Shown here piece by piece: positions 40,134-49,481 of a DNA stretch of 64,000 bases (the first letter of the stretch is position 1; each line of letters opens with the position of its first letter). The stretch comes from Herbidospora sakaeratensis. GTDB lineage: Bacteria > Actinomycetota > Actinomycetes > Streptosporangiales > Streptosporangiaceae. The notes under the pieces were generated by a model. It ran no database searches and was not told the origin of the DNA. It saw only the letters and a program-made list of their open reading frames with translations. The stretch lies in contig NZ_BBXC01000007.1 of assembly GCF_001570525.1 (NCBI RefSeq), forward strand, positions 351,085 through 415,084, in the 5' to 3' direction. The position numbers and the translations under genes are program-made.

Positions 40134-43113
40134 CGGTGAGCTCCCCGTACTCGCGGGAGCCGTGTTCGTGGAAGACCGTCAGCGCCCGCGCGCGGACCTC
40201 CTCGGCCAGCCCCGTCTCGCCCCGCGCCTCGTGCAGCAGGGCCAGGTCGCGGTCGGTGCGGGCCTGCCAGAGCGGGGCCTCCATGCCCTGCCAGACCTCC
40301 GCGGCGGCGGTCAGGCACACGTCGGCGTCGGCCAGGTCGCCGTCGGCCAGGTGGAGTTCGCCCAGGGTGCGCAGCGTGACGCCGAGCCCCCAGCGGTCGC
40401 GCATCGTCTGGGAGGTCGCCAGCGCCCGCTCCAGCGGGGCCAGCGCCTCCCGGGTGCGGCCCATGCGCATCTCGGCCTTGGCCCGGGTCCGCACGCAGTA
40501 CGCCTCCATGAGCCGGTCGCCCAGCCGCCCGAAGACGGCCGCCGCCCGTTCGGCCGGGTCGAGCGCCGCCTCCAGGTCGCCGGTGGCGCGGTGGAACAGG
40601 CTGATCGTGCGGAGGGTGACGCCCTCGCCCCGGAGGCTGCCGGCGCGCCGGTAACCGGCCAGGCTCTCGGTCAGCTCCGGCCAGGCGGCGTCGTAGTCGC
40701 CGAGTTCCAGCCGGACGGAGCCGGCGAGGCGGCGTACATAGGAATGGCCGACCTCCTCCCCGAGGCCGGCGAACAGCGTGGCGGCCTGGTCGAGGAAGTA
40801 GAGCGCGTCGGTCAGGCGGCCGGCCTCGCGGCAGGTCACGCCCAGCCCGGCCAGCACCCGGGCCTGGCCGCGGGCGTCGCCGAGGTCGTGGAAGGCGCCG
40901 AGCGCCTCGCCGAGCAGCCGCCGCGCCTCCGGGAACCGGTCCTGCTCGTAGCGCAGGTGGCCCAGCTCGGCCAGCATGCCCGCCTCGGCGGGCCGGTGCC
41001 CGGCCGCGCGGGCCGCCGTCAGCCCCGCCTGGTTGATGCGCTCCCGCGACTCGAACCGGGTCGCGCCCAGGAACGACAGGCCGAGCCGTAAGGACGCGAA
41101 CCGGCCGACGAGCGCGTGCAGGCCCAGCGCGGCGGCCCGCTCCATGCCGACGACCAGCGCGGGCTGCTCGATCTCGAACCAGTCGTGCGGCGCCTTCAGC
41201 ACGCCGGCGACGAGCTCCGGGGGAGCGGGCGCCGGGTCCTCCGGCCGGTCGCGGTGGCCGGCCTCGTCCGACGGCGCGTCGACCGCCACCTCGTCGGCCA
41301 CGGCCAGCCAGCCGCCGAGCACCCGCCCGACGGCCGCCAGCAGCTCCTCGTGGGGCTCCTCGGCCTCGGCGCGTTCGCGGCCGTGGATGCGGACCAGGTC
41401 GTGCATGCGGTAGCGGAGCGTGCCCAGGTCGTCGACCCGGCCGAAGTCCACCACCTGCGCGTCGACCAGCCGCTCGACGACGTCCTCGGCGACCGTCCCG
41501 TCGACGTCGCACAACCAGGCCACGATCCAGGGCGAGAACTCCGGCACGCCGAGGAAGCCCAGCCGCCGCAGCGCCCGCCCGGCCGCCGGGTCGAGCCCCC
41601 GGTAGCTGACCTCGAACCCGGCCCGCACCTCCAGGTCGGCGATGGCCAGCTCGTCGAGCCGCCGCCGCTCGTCGGCCAGCCGGTCGGCGAGCACCCGCAG
41701 CGGCCAGCGCTGCCGCGTCGCCAGCCGGGCCCCGGCGATCCTGATCGCCAGCGGCAGCCGCCCGCACAACTCGACGATCTCCCGGGCCACCTCCTCCTCG
41801 GCGGCGACCCGCTCGGCGCCCACGATCCGCGCCATCAGCTCCCTGGCCTCGTCCGGTTCGAGCACGTCGAGGTCGGTGCGCCGGACGCCCGAGAGCCCGC
41901 CCAGCCGGTTGCGCGAGGTGATCAGCACCGCCGCCGCGCCGCCCGGCAGCAGCGGCCGGACCTGCTGCTCGGTCCCGGCGTCGTCGAGCACGACCAGCGT
42001 CCGGCGGCCGGCCAGCAGCGTGCGGTAGAGGTCGGCGCGCTCGCCGGTCGACTCGGGCAGGGCGTCCGGCGTCACCCCGAGCGCCTTGAGGAACCGGCCG
42101 AGCACCTCGCCCGGGTCGGCGGGCGCGGCCGTCATCCCGCGCAGCTCGGCGTACAGGCGGCCGTCGGGGAAGGCGTCGGCGACCTGGTGGGCGACGTGCA
42201 GCGCCAGCGCCGACTTGCCGCTCCCGGCCCGGCCCGCGACGATCTGCACGATCCCGCCGCCCGACTTCAGCGCCGCCCCCAGCGCGGCGCTCTGCCGGTC
42301 GCGGCCGGTGAAGTCGGCGGCGGCCGGCGGCAGCTGCGCCGGGACGGCGACCCGGCGCGCCTCGCCCGACGGCGGCCCGAGCAGCGCGGCGTCGCCGCGC
42401 AGGATCGCGTGGTTGATCGCGGTCAGCTCCGGCCCCGGGTCGACGCCGAGCTCCTCGGCCAGCAGCGCGCGGCCCTCGCGGAACACCGCCAGCGCGTCGG
42501 ACTGGCGGCCCAGCCGGTAGAGGGCGGTCATGTACTGCCCGCGCAGCCGCTCGTTGGCCGGATGGGCGTCCACCAGCGCGGCCAGTTCGGCGACGAGCTG
42601 ACCGTGGCGGCCGAGCGCCAGGTCGGCGGCGACGCGGTCCTCGGTCGCCGACAACCGCAGCTGCTCCAGCCGGGCCGCCTCCCCGGCCAGCGCCGAGTCG
42701 CCCAGCCCGGCCAGGGCCGGTCCCCGCCAGAGCGCCAGTGCCGCGCCGAGCAGGTCGGAGGTCTCCTCGGGGGTGGTGACCTGCCGCGCCTCGGTCAGCA
42801 ACCGGCGGAACCGGTCGACGTCGAGCGAGCCGGGCGGCAGGTCCGCCAGGTAGCCGGGCGCGCGGGTGACGATCACCTCGGGCAGCCCGGCCTTACCGAG
42901 GGCCTGCCGCAGGCTCTTCACGTACGTCTGGATCGCGGCCTTCGCCGTCTCCGGCGGGTCGTCCGGCCAGAGGATGTCGATGAGCCGGGTCATCGGCACG
43001 ACGTGGCCGTTCTCGAGCAGCAGCGCGGCCAGCAGGGTCTGCGGTTTGGCGCCGCCGATCCGCGCGGCCGCCTCTCCGGCCCCCACTTCGACGGGCCCGA
43101 GCAGCCGGAACAT
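40126..43113 (-). CDS. AfsR/SARP-type transcriptional regulator with NB-ARC and TPR domains
   Basis: A 995-residue regulator from ATG 43113. The N-terminal OmpR-like DNA-binding domain (MFRLLGPVEVG to about 95) is followed by the bacterial transcriptional activation domain to about 245. Next comes an NB-ARC ATPase with Walker A VAGRAGSGKSALAL and Walker B RRTLVVLDDAGTE, then tetratricopeptide repeats to the end. The architecture is that of Streptomyces AfsR, a large activator of secondary metabolism. No biosynthetic cluster is next to it; the divergent lamin-tail gene and the downstream wall hydrolases are possible targets (inference). Confidence 0.93.
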   Translation of the reverse strand: MFRLLGPVEVGAGEAAARIGGAKPQTLLAALLLENGHVVPMTRLIDILWPDDPPETAKAAIQTYVKSLRQALGKAGLPEVIVTRAPGYLADLPPGSLDVDRFRRLLTEARQVTTPEETSDLLGAALALWRGPALAGLGDSALAGEAARLEQLRLSATEDRVAADLALGRHGQLVAELAALVDAHPANERLRGQYMTALYRLGRQSDALAVFREGRALLAEELGVDPGPELTAINHAILRGDAALLGPPSGEARRVAVPAQLPPAAADFTGRDRQSAALGAALKSGGGIVQIVAGRAGSGKSALALHVAHQVADAFPDGRLYAELRGMTAAPADPGEVLGRFLKALGVTPDALPESTGERADLYRTLLAGRRTLVVLDDAGTEQQVRPLLPGGAAAVLITSRNRLGGLSGVRRTDLDVLEPDEARELMARIVGAERVAAEEEVAREIVELCGRLPLAIRIAGARLATRQRWPLRVLADRLADERRRLDELAIADLEVRAGFEVSYRGLDPAAGRALRRLGFLGVPEFSPWIVAWLCDVDGTVAEDVVERLVDAQVVDFGRVDDLGTLRYRMHDLVRIHGRERAEAEEPHEELLAAVGRVLGGWLAVADEVAVDAPSDEAGHRDRPEDPAPAPPELVAGVLKAPHDWFEIEQPALVVGMERAAALGLHALVGRFASLRLGLSFLGATRFESRERINQAGLTAARAAGHRPAEAGMLAELGHLRYEQDRFPEARRLLGEALGAFHDLGDARGQARVLAGLGVTCREAGRLTDALYFLDQAATLFAGLGEEVGHSYVRRLAGSVRLELGDYDAAWPELTESLAGYRRAGSLRGEGVTLRTISLFHRATGDLEAALDPAERAAAVFGRLGDRLMEAYCVRTRAKAEMRMGRTREALAPLERALATSQTMRDRWGLGVTLRTLGELHLADGDLADADVCLTAAAEVWQGMEAPLWQARTDRDLALLHEARGETGLAEEVRARALTVFHEHGSREYGELTGR

Positions 43114-43167
43114 CACCGGCCCAGCATGACAATCGCCGCTTTCCACGACAAGGCCACTGACTTGCCT

Positions 43168-43191
43168 GTGAACGCCAGGAAAAGGGTTCAC
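43168..43191. promoter_or_regulatory. Inverted repeat GTGAAC-N12-GTTCAC in the AfsR/LTD intergenic region
   Basis: Arms at 43168-43173 and 43186-43191 lie between the divergent genes. A possible operator; SARP proteins more often use direct repeats, so the binder is unclear. Confidence 0.3.
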
Positions 43192-43281
43192 TGTTCGCCC
43201 TGATTTCGCCTTCCGGTCAGGCACGTCCACCAGGCTCGCTGGAACGTTGTTCGCTGTGGTGAAAAGGGCACGAAGTTGAGC

Positions 43282-46266
43282 ATGAATTGGCGGCGGACAG
43301 TCGCATTGGCATTACCGATCCTGACCGCCGTCCCGCTTCTCGTGACACAGGCCTGGGCGGCCGACCCGGTTCCCTCGATCAAGGTGAACGAGGTCGAGTC
43401 GAACGGCGGCGTCCCCGGTGACTGGGTCGAGCTGACCAACACCGGCGCAACCCCGGTCGACATCGGCGGCTGGCAGATCAAGGACAACGACGACACGCAC
43501 GTCCTCACCGTTCCGGCCGGCACCACCGTCGCCCCGGGCGCCTTCCTGGCGATCGACACCGAGGCCGCCTACGGCCTCGGCGGCGGCGACTCCGTACGGG
43601 TGTTCCTGGCCGACGGCGTCACCCTGGTCGACACCTACACCTGGGCCGCGCACGCGCCGATCACCTGGGGCCGCTGCCCCGACGGCGCCGGGGAGTTCGC
43701 CGCCACGGTCGCCCCGACCAAGGGTGCGCCCAACGACTGCGGCACCCCCTCGGCGTTCGTGAAGATCAACGAGATCGAGTCGAACGGCGGCACCCCGGGC
43801 GACTGGGTCGAGCTCGTCAACGTCGGCCCGATCCCGGTGAACATCGGCGGCTGGCTCGTCAAGGACAACGACGACACGCACGTGTTCACCGTCCCGGCCG
43901 GCACCGTCATCGCCCCGGGCGCCTTCCTCGCGCTGGACACCGAGGTCGCGTACGGCCTCGGCGGCGCCGACTCGGTCCGCGTCTTCCTGGCCGACGGCCT
44001 CACGCTCGCCGACTCCCACACCTGGACGGCGCACGCCGCGGTGACCTACGCCCGCTGCCCCAACGGCACCGGCGCGTTCACCGACAGCACGGCCCCGACC
44101 AAGGGCGCGGCCAACACCTGCGGCTCCCCGGCCGCCACGGTCAAGATCAACGAGATCGAGTCGAACGGCGGCGCCCCCGGCGACTGGGTCGAGCTGACCA
44201 ACACCGGCGCGACCCCGGTCGACGTGTCGGGCTGGCTCGTCAAGGACAACGACGACACCCACATCCACCCGATCCCGGCCGGCAGCACGATCGCCCCCGG
44301 CGGCTTCCTGCCCGTGGACGTCGAGCTCTCCTACGGCCTGGGCGCCGCCGACTCCGCGCGCCTCTACTCGGCCGACGGCCTGACCCTCCTCGACTCCCAC
44401 ACCTGGCCGGCGCACGCCGCCGTCACCTACGGCCGCTGCCCCGACGGTTCCGGCGCGTTCGCCGACACCACCGCCCCGACCAAGGGCGCCGCGAACGCCT
44501 GCGGCACCACGACGCCGACCGGCACCCCGTGGCCCGGCGGCGCCGACGTCGCCACGGCCGACCCCGCCGGCCTGCTCGGCGGCAACATGAGCGGCCTCTA
44601 CCACCAGCCCTCCGGCGACGCCGGCCCCGGCTCGTTGTGGGCGGTCAAGAACGGCCCCGGCACCCTCTACCGCCTGGAGAGGAACGGCGCCGCCTGGACG
44701 CCCGCCGAGACCCACACCCTGAAGTTCCCGACCGGCCTGGGCGACCCCGACGCCGAGGGCGTCACGCTGACCTCGGCCGGCGTCGCGGGCGGCGTGTTCG
44801 TCTCGACCGAGCGAGACAACGGCGTCAGCGGCGTCAGCCGCCCGGCCGTCCTGCGCTTCGACCCGACCGGGGCCGACGGCACGCTGTCGGCCGCCAGGGA
44901 GTGGGTCCTCACGGCCGACCTCCCGGTGGTCGGCGCGAACGCGGGCCTGGAGGCCATCGCCTGGGTGCCCGACTCCTACCTCACCGCGAAGGGCTTCGCC
45001 GACGAGCGCACCGGCGCGGCCTACAAGCCCTCCGACTACCCGAACCACGGCGACGGCCTGTTCCTCGTCGGCGTCGAGGGCACCGGCGGCGTGCACGCCT
45101 ACGCCCTCGACCAGAACGGCGGGGCGTTCACCCGCGTCGCCACCGTCGCCAGCGGCTTCCCCGGCGTCATGGAGCTCGCCTACGACCCCGAACTCAAGAA
45201 GCTCTGGGTCGTCTGCGACGACACCTGCCAGGGCCGCGCCGCCCTGTTCGACGTGAACGCCGCCGGCAAGCTCGCCGCCACGGTCGTGTACGACCGCCCG
45301 GCGGGCATGCCCAACCTCAACAACGAGGGCTTCGCCCCGGCCGCCCAGGCCGAGTGCGTCGCCGGCCGCAAGCCGGTCTTCTGGACCGACGACAGCAACA
45401 CCGGCGGCCACGCGCTGCGCACCGGCACGATCGACTGCACCGCGCTCGACCTCGACGCCGACGACGACGGCATCGACGACGCGATCGACCCCAAGAAGGA
45501 CGACCCCGCCAACGAGACCTTCTCCGACGGCGTCACCTCGGGCCGCGTCCTCGCCCGTGAGGGCCGTACCGTGACCGTCTCGGACACCACCGCGCCGGCC
45601 GGCGTCCTGGTCGCCGTCGGCGCGGGCGACCAGCCGGCGCGGGTCCAGCTCAACGGCGTTTTCGGCACCGTCGCCCTGACCGAGGGCGCCTACCGGATCA
45701 CCGGCGGCGGCAAGACCTACACGGTCACCGCCCTGAGCGGGCAGGCCGCGGTGAAGGTGACCGTCAACGGCACCCCTGTCACGCTGACCGCCGGCGCGGG
45801 CGGCTCGGCCACCCTGACCGAGGTCCCGGGCAACGGCACCGTCGCCGGGATCGTCGGCATCGGCCACACCGGTGACGTCACCCTGACGGCGGCCGGCGTC
45901 CCGGCCGGGACCTGCGGCGACATCGTGGTCCGCAACGTCATCGTGGCCACCGCCGGCGCGACGTCGGTCTCCGGCACCGGCGCGAACGACCTGATCATCG
46001 GCCGCTCGGCCGACGACGTCATCACCGGCAACGGCGGCGACGACTGCGTCGTCGGCCAGGGCGGCGCCGACACAGTCACCACCGCCGACGGGAACGACCG
46101 CATCGACGCCGGCAACGGCGCCAACGCGGTGAGCTCGGGCGGCGGCGACGACCGGATCCAGGGCGGCAACGACGCCGACACGTTCGACTGCGGCGAGGGC
46201 ACCGACGTGGCCCGCCCGCTCCGCGGCGCGAACGTCAACGTCGAGGGCCGCTGCGAGACCTTCTGA
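43282..46266 (+). CDS. Secreted multidomain protein: three lamin-tail domains, propeller-like domain, RTX-like repeats
   Basis: A 994-residue exported protein from ATG 43282 (TTG 43276 also possible). The signal peptide ends at QAWAADP. Residues 30-410 hold three tandem lamin-tail domains, each with a KxNE(I/V)ESNGG...GDWVEL start and a closing GRCPDG or similar. About 420-725 looks like an esterase/phytase-like beta-propeller (GLYHQPSGDAGPG, DPDAEGVTLTSAG, GVMELAYDPELKKLWVVCDD). A calcium-type linker DLDADDDGIDDAIDPKKDD follows, then a beta domain and RTX-like GGNGGDD repeats to the end. Lamin-tail domains occur on secreted nucleases and phosphatases. Role unknown, perhaps surface binding or phosphate scavenging. 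Confidence 0.85.
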   Translation: MNWRRTVALALPILTAVPLLVTQAWAADPVPSIKVNEVESNGGVPGDWVELTNTGATPVDIGGWQIKDNDDTHVLTVPAGTTVAPGAFLAIDTEAAYGLGGGDSVRVFLADGVTLVDTYTWAAHAPITWGRCPDGAGEFAATVAPTKGAPNDCGTPSAFVKINEIESNGGTPGDWVELVNVGPIPVNIGGWLVKDNDDTHVFTVPAGTVIAPGAFLALDTEVAYGLGGADSVRVFLADGLTLADSHTWTAHAAVTYARCPNGTGAFTDSTAPTKGAANTCGSPAATVKINEIESNGGAPGDWVELTNTGATPVDVSGWLVKDNDDTHIHPIPAGSTIAPGGFLPVDVELSYGLGAADSARLYSADGLTLLDSHTWPAHAAVTYGRCPDGSGAFADTTAPTKGAANACGTTTPTGTPWPGGADVATADPAGLLGGNMSGLYHQPSGDAGPGSLWAVKNGPGTLYRLERNGAAWTPAETHTLKFPTGLGDPDAEGVTLTSAGVAGGVFVSTERDNGVSGVSRPAVLRFDPTGADGTLSAAREWVLTADLPVVGANAGLEAIAWVPDSYLTAKGFADERTGAAYKPSDYPNHGDGLFLVGVEGTGGVHAYALDQNGGAFTRVATVASGFPGVMELAYDPELKKLWVVCDDTCQGRAALFDVNAAGKLAATVVYDRPAGMPNLNNEGFAPAAQAECVAGRKPVFWTDDSNTGGHALRTGTIDCTALDLDADDDGIDDAIDPKKDDPANETFSDGVTSGRVLAREGRTVTVSDTTAPAGVLVAVGAGDQPARVQLNGVFGTVALTEGAYRITGGGKTYTVTALSGQAAVKVTVNGTPVTLTAGAGGSATLTEVPGNGTVAGIVGIGHTGDVTLTAAGVPAGTCGDIVVRNVIVATAGATSVSGTGANDLIIGRSADDVITGNGGDDCVVGQGGADTVTTADGNDRIDAGNGANAVSSGGGDDRIQGGNDADTFDCGEGTDVARPLRGANVNVEGRCETF
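43372..44510. repeat. Three direct repeats coding for lamin-tail domains
   Basis: Units of about 375 bases start near 43381, 43762 and 44143. They share the GAGTCGAACGGCGGC core and the LVKDNDDTH segment, which differ by few substitutions, indicating recent duplication. Confidence 0.85.
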
Positions 46267-46279
46267 CCGGTTCCCCCAT

Positions 46280-46311
46280 GAGCCCGTGACCCCTTGGTGG
46301 GTCGCGGGCTC
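46280..46311. terminator. Bidirectional terminator-like hairpin between convergent genes
   Basis: A 13-bp stem with one mismatch: 46280-46292 and 46299-46311, loop CTTGGT. It overlaps the stop of the small secreted-protein gene and lies after the lamin-tail gene. No T-run on either side. Confidence 0.6.
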
Positions 46312-46861
46312 AGCCGTCCACGGCGACGGCGGCGTACTCGTAGTTGGTGCGGCCGTTCTCGTCGCCGTAGTGGGAGCGGCCCGTCATGATCTCGCCCGTG
46401 GGGGAGAGCGAGGTGTGCTTGCTCTCCTTCAGGTCGGCCGTCCAGTGGCGGCCGACGATCCGCAGGCTCTTGCCCTGCCAGCGCATCATCTGCGCGTAGT
46501 AGACCGTGTAGCCCTTCTCGTCGCCGTAGTGGTAGCGGCCGGTCAGCGCGTAGCCGTCGGGCACGGTGTACACGCTGCGCGGCTCGTCCACCCGCACCCA
46601 GTAGCGCTCCGGGAGCACCTCCACCCGGACGTCGTTGACGTAGATCTGCCCGCAGTAGTAGGTCGTGGTGCCGTTCTCGTCGCCGGTGTGCGCCCGGCCG
46701 ACCAGCATCTGGTGCTCGGGGCAGAAGAAGGTGCTGTTCGACTCCTTCACCTTGCCGATGTGCCCTCCCAGCACCCTGATGGTGTACGTCTCCGCGGCGG
46801 CCGGGGCGGCGGAGGCCAGGGTCGCCGCGGCGACGGCCGCGGCCAGGGTCTTCTTCAACAT
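46310..46861 (-). CDS. Small secreted protein with three HxGDENG-type repeats, function unknown
   Basis: A 183-residue protein from ATG 46861 behind GGGAGA; the longer upstream frame has no supporting signal. The signal peptide ends at AAAETY (about 23). Three similar units follow: MLVGRAHTGDENGTTTYYC, ALTGRYHYGDEKGYTVYY and IMTGRSHYGDENGRTNYEY, each about 50-55 residues apart. The pattern suggests a small repeat fold such as a beta-trefoil or prism with three equivalent binding sites, as in lectins; that is inference. I recognise no family. It is divergent from the ECF sigma gene, with 184 bases between. Confidence 0.7.
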   Translation of the reverse strand: MLKKTLAAAVAAATLASAAPAAAETYTIRVLGGHIGKVKESNSTFFCPEHQMLVGRAHTGDENGTTTYYCGQIYVNDVRVEVLPERYWVRVDEPRSVYTVPDGYALTGRYHYGDEKGYTVYYAQMMRWQGKSLRIVGRHWTADLKESKHTSLSPTGEIMTGRSHYGDENGRTNYEYAAVAVDG

Positions 46862-47045
46862 GGCGGTTCTCCCGTTCCTCGTTGGCTTCGACGGGAACTC
46901 TCGCCCAGGCGACTTGTGGGGCGGTGGAGACGTTCTTGGAGGTGGCCAGGGAGCCGGTTGTGGCGTGTCACAAGTGAGCTTCCGGCGGTGCTCTACCAAT
47001 GTGAACGTCGTACAGGAGAACGTGCTGGTCGGGAGGGGCGTCGCC
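46862..47045 (+). promoter_or_regulatory. Intergenic region between the small secreted gene and the ECF sigma gene
   Basis: 184 bases containing the divergent promoters. I saw no clear ECF-type -35 GGAAC and -10 pair at proper spacing. GGGAGGGG at 47031-47038 is the ribosome site that decides the sigma start. Confidence 0.4.
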
Positions 47046-47552
47046 GTGGGGTCCGATCCGCCGGTCCGGGCCGACCTGGAGCAGGTGTTCCGGGCCGTCT
47101 ATCCGCGCGTCGTCGCGGTGGCCGCCCGTGTGCTCGGGTCGCGGGACGAGGCGGAGGACGTCGCCCAGGAGGTCTTCCTCGCGTTCGGCCGCTCCACGGT
47201 GCCCGCGGGGGAGGCGACCGGCTGGTTGTCGGTCGCCGCCGCGCACACCGCCCTGAACCATCTCCGGTCGGGCCGCAGGAGGACCGCCCGGGAGGAGAAC
47301 GCCACCGGCGAGACCGTCGCCCCCGACATCGCCGACGCCGTCGTCACCCGCGACGAACGCCGCCGCGTGCGCGAGGCCCTCGCCCGGCTGCCGCGCCGCC
47401 AGGCGGTCGCCCTGGTCCTGCGGCACAGCGGCCTCAGCTACGCCGAGGTCGCCGCCGCCCTCGACCTCTCGCCCGGCAGCGTCGGCACGATCGTGCGACG
47501 GGCCGAGTCCGCTCTGCGCAAGGAGTTGAACCGTCATGCGCCATCCGACTGA
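47046..47552 (+). CDS. ECF-type RNA polymerase sigma factor
   Basis: A 168-residue sigma factor; GTG 47046 follows GGGAGGGG at seven bases, while GTG 47001 and 47022 are weaker. Region 2 reads VFRAVYPRVVAVAARVLGSRDEAEDVAQEVFLAF, given here as its conserved order, and region 4 has ALARLPRRQAVALVLRH and LSYAEVAAALDLSPGSVGTIVRRA. It directs polymerase to a small regulon. The gene overlaps its anti-sigma partner by 17 bases, and the ABC exporter genes follow. Confidence 0.9.
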   Translation: MGSDPPVRADLEQVFRAVYPRVVAVAARVLGSRDEAEDVAQEVFLAFGRSTVPAGEATGWLSVAAAHTALNHLRSGRRRTAREENATGETVAPDIADAVVTRDERRRVREALARLPRRQAVALVLRHSGLSYAEVAAALDLSPGSVGTIVRRAESALRKELNRHAPSD

Positions 47553-48588
47553 CGGCACGCTGCGCCGGCTCCTCGACGAGCCGGACGGGGTCGCCGACGC
47601 CGACCGCGACCACATCGCCCACTGCCCCGCCTGCCAGGAAGGACTCACCGTGGCCCGTGACGACGCCGCCTTCGCCGCCACCCTCTTGCGCCCCGACGCC
47701 GAGGTGGACGTCGACCAGGCGTGGACCCGCTTCTCCACCCGGCCGCCGGCCGCGAGGGCGACCGTGCTGAGCCGCTGGCGCTCCCGGCTGCGCAGCCCCG
47801 TCGTCGCCATCGCCGGCGCGGCCGTGCTGGTGACCGGCGCGGGGGCGGCGGCCGCCGCCGACTGGCTGCAGATCTTCCAGGCCGAACGGGTCGCCCCGGT
47901 GACCGCGCCGCAGGCCGAACTGGCCAAGATCCCCGAGCTCGGCGAGTTCGGCGACCTCGTCATCACCGACGAGATCTCGTTCCGCGCCGCGAAGGGCCTC
48001 ACCGAGGCCCAGGAGGCCGCCGGCCTGACCCTTCCGGCGGTCGCCGAACTGCCGCGCGGGGTGAGCGGCGCGCCCGCCTACTACGTCGTCGGCAAGGCCG
48101 GCGGCAGCTTCACCTTCTCCGCGGACACGACCGCGCGCACCGCCGCGAAGGCGGGGACGACCGCCCCGCCGGTGCCGCCGGGGCTCGACGGCAGCCGGTT
48201 CCTCCTGTCGGCCGGTCCGGGCCTGGCGGCGGTGTGGGCCTCCGACCACGAGATCCCCGCCCTGGCCGTCGCCCGGATCACCGCGCCGTCGGTCTACTCG
48301 GCGGGCGTGCCCTTCACCACCGTCCGCGACTACCTGACGTCGCTGACCTTCATCCCCGCCGACGTCGCGGCCCAGCTGCGCGGCTTCTCCGGCGACGGCA
48401 CGCTGCCGCTGTTCTCGGCGGTCGAGGAGAAGCAGACGTCCATCACCGACGTCGGTGGACGCCCCGCCACGCTCGTGAAGAGCGGCTCCATGACCGCGGT
48501 GCTCTGGGTGGCCGACGGCGTGATCAACGCGGTCGCCGGGTCGCTCACCGCCGACGAGGTCCTGACCGTCGCCCGGGGGCTGCGATGA
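47536..48588 (+). CDS. Membrane anti-sigma factor with zinc-binding motif
   Basis: A 350-residue protein from ATG 47536. The N terminus carries DHIAHCPACQ, an HxxxCxxC zinc-associated anti-sigma motif, near residues 25-35. One membrane segment (VVAIAGAAVLVTGAGAAAAA) at about 88-107 is followed by a 240-residue outer domain with no recognised family. Stop and next start overlap (ATGA). It should hold the ECF factor at the membrane until a signal reaches the outer domain. Confidence 0.8.
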   Translation: MRHPTDGTLRRLLDEPDGVADADRDHIAHCPACQEGLTVARDDAAFAATLLRPDAEVDVDQAWTRFSTRPPAARATVLSRWRSRLRSPVVAIAGAAVLVTGAGAAAAADWLQIFQAERVAPVTAPQAELAKIPELGEFGDLVITDEISFRAAKGLTEAQEAAGLTLPAVAELPRGVSGAPAYYVVGKAGGSFTFSADTTARTAAKAGTTAPPVPPGLDGSRFLLSAGPGLAAVWASDHEIPALAVARITAPSVYSAGVPFTTVRDYLTSLTFIPADVAAQLRGFSGDGTLPLFSAVEEKQTSITDVGGRPATLVKSGSMTAVLWVADGVINAVAGSLTADEVLTVARGLR

Positions 48589-49481
48589 CCAACGCCGTCT
48601 GGACCTCCGGCCTGCGCAAACGCTACCGGAAGCGGACCGCCGTCGACGGCGTCTCGTTCGCGGTCGCCCGGGGCGAGGTGCTCGGCCTGCTCGGCCCCAA
48701 CGGCGCCGGCAAGACGACCGTCATCAAGATGATGCTCGGGCTGGTGCGCCCCGACGCGGGCGAGGTCATGCTCCTCGGCCGCCCGGTCACCGACCCCCGG
48801 GCCCGCGCCAAGGTCGGCTACCTGCCCGAACTCTTCCGCTACCAGCCCTGGCTCACCGCCAGGGAGGTGCTCGACCTGCACGTCCGGCTCGCCGGGGCCG
48901 GCGTGCCGGAGAAGGAACGCCACGACACCCTCGGCCTGGTCGGCCTCGCCGACCGGGCGGGCGACCGCGTGGGCGGGTTCTCCAAGGGCATGCAGCAGCG
49001 CCTCGGCCTGGCCGTCGCGCTCGTCGCCCGCCCCGAGTTCGTCGTGCTCGACGAGCCGACCAGCGCGCTCGACCCGGTCGGCCGGGCCGACGTGCGCGAC
49101 ATCCTGCTGTCGCTGAAGGAGCGCGGCGTCGCCGTGCTGCTCAACTCCCACCTGATCGGCGAGGTCGAACGGGTCTGCGACCGCGTCGTCATCCTCGACC
49201 GGGGCCGGGTCGCCGCCTCCGGCACCCTCGCCGAGCTGCTCGGGGGCCGCGAGGTGCGGCTCCGGCTGGAGAAGGTCACCTCCGAGGCCGAGGAGCGCCT
49301 GCGCTCGGCCGGGCCGCTGAGCCGCGACGGCGACCTGTTCACCGTCGCCGAACTGGAGGCCGACGTGGTCCCCGACCTGGTCGCCGACCTCGTCGAACTC
49401 GGCGTGCGCGTGCACTCGGTCGAACCGGGCCGCGTCAGCCTGGAAGACCGGCTCCTCGACATCCTGGGAAGTGAACGATGA
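48585..49481 (+). CDS. ABC exporter ATP-binding protein
   Basis: A 298-residue ATPase from ATG 48585. Walker A is GLLGPNGAGKTTVI, the signature is VGGFSKGMQQRLGLA, Walker B is EFVVLDEPTSALDP, and the switch histidine lies in NSHLIGEVER. A C-terminal region of about 80 residues is typical of ABC-2 exporters for lipids, antibiotics or copper (NosF-like). It is coupled to the sigma/anti-sigma genes and to the permease by four-base overlaps. Confidence 0.93.
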   Translation: MTNAVWTSGLRKRYRKRTAVDGVSFAVARGEVLGLLGPNGAGKTTVIKMMLGLVRPDAGEVMLLGRPVTDPRARAKVGYLPELFRYQPWLTAREVLDLHVRLAGAGVPEKERHDTLGLVGLADRAGDRVGGFSKGMQQRLGLAVALVARPEFVVLDEPTSALDPVGRADVRDILLSLKERGVAVLLNSHLIGEVERVCDRVVILDRGRVAASGTLAELLGGREVRLRLEKVTSEAEERLRSAGPLSRDGDLFTVAELEADVVPDLVADLVELGVRVHSVEPGRVSLEDRLLDILGSER

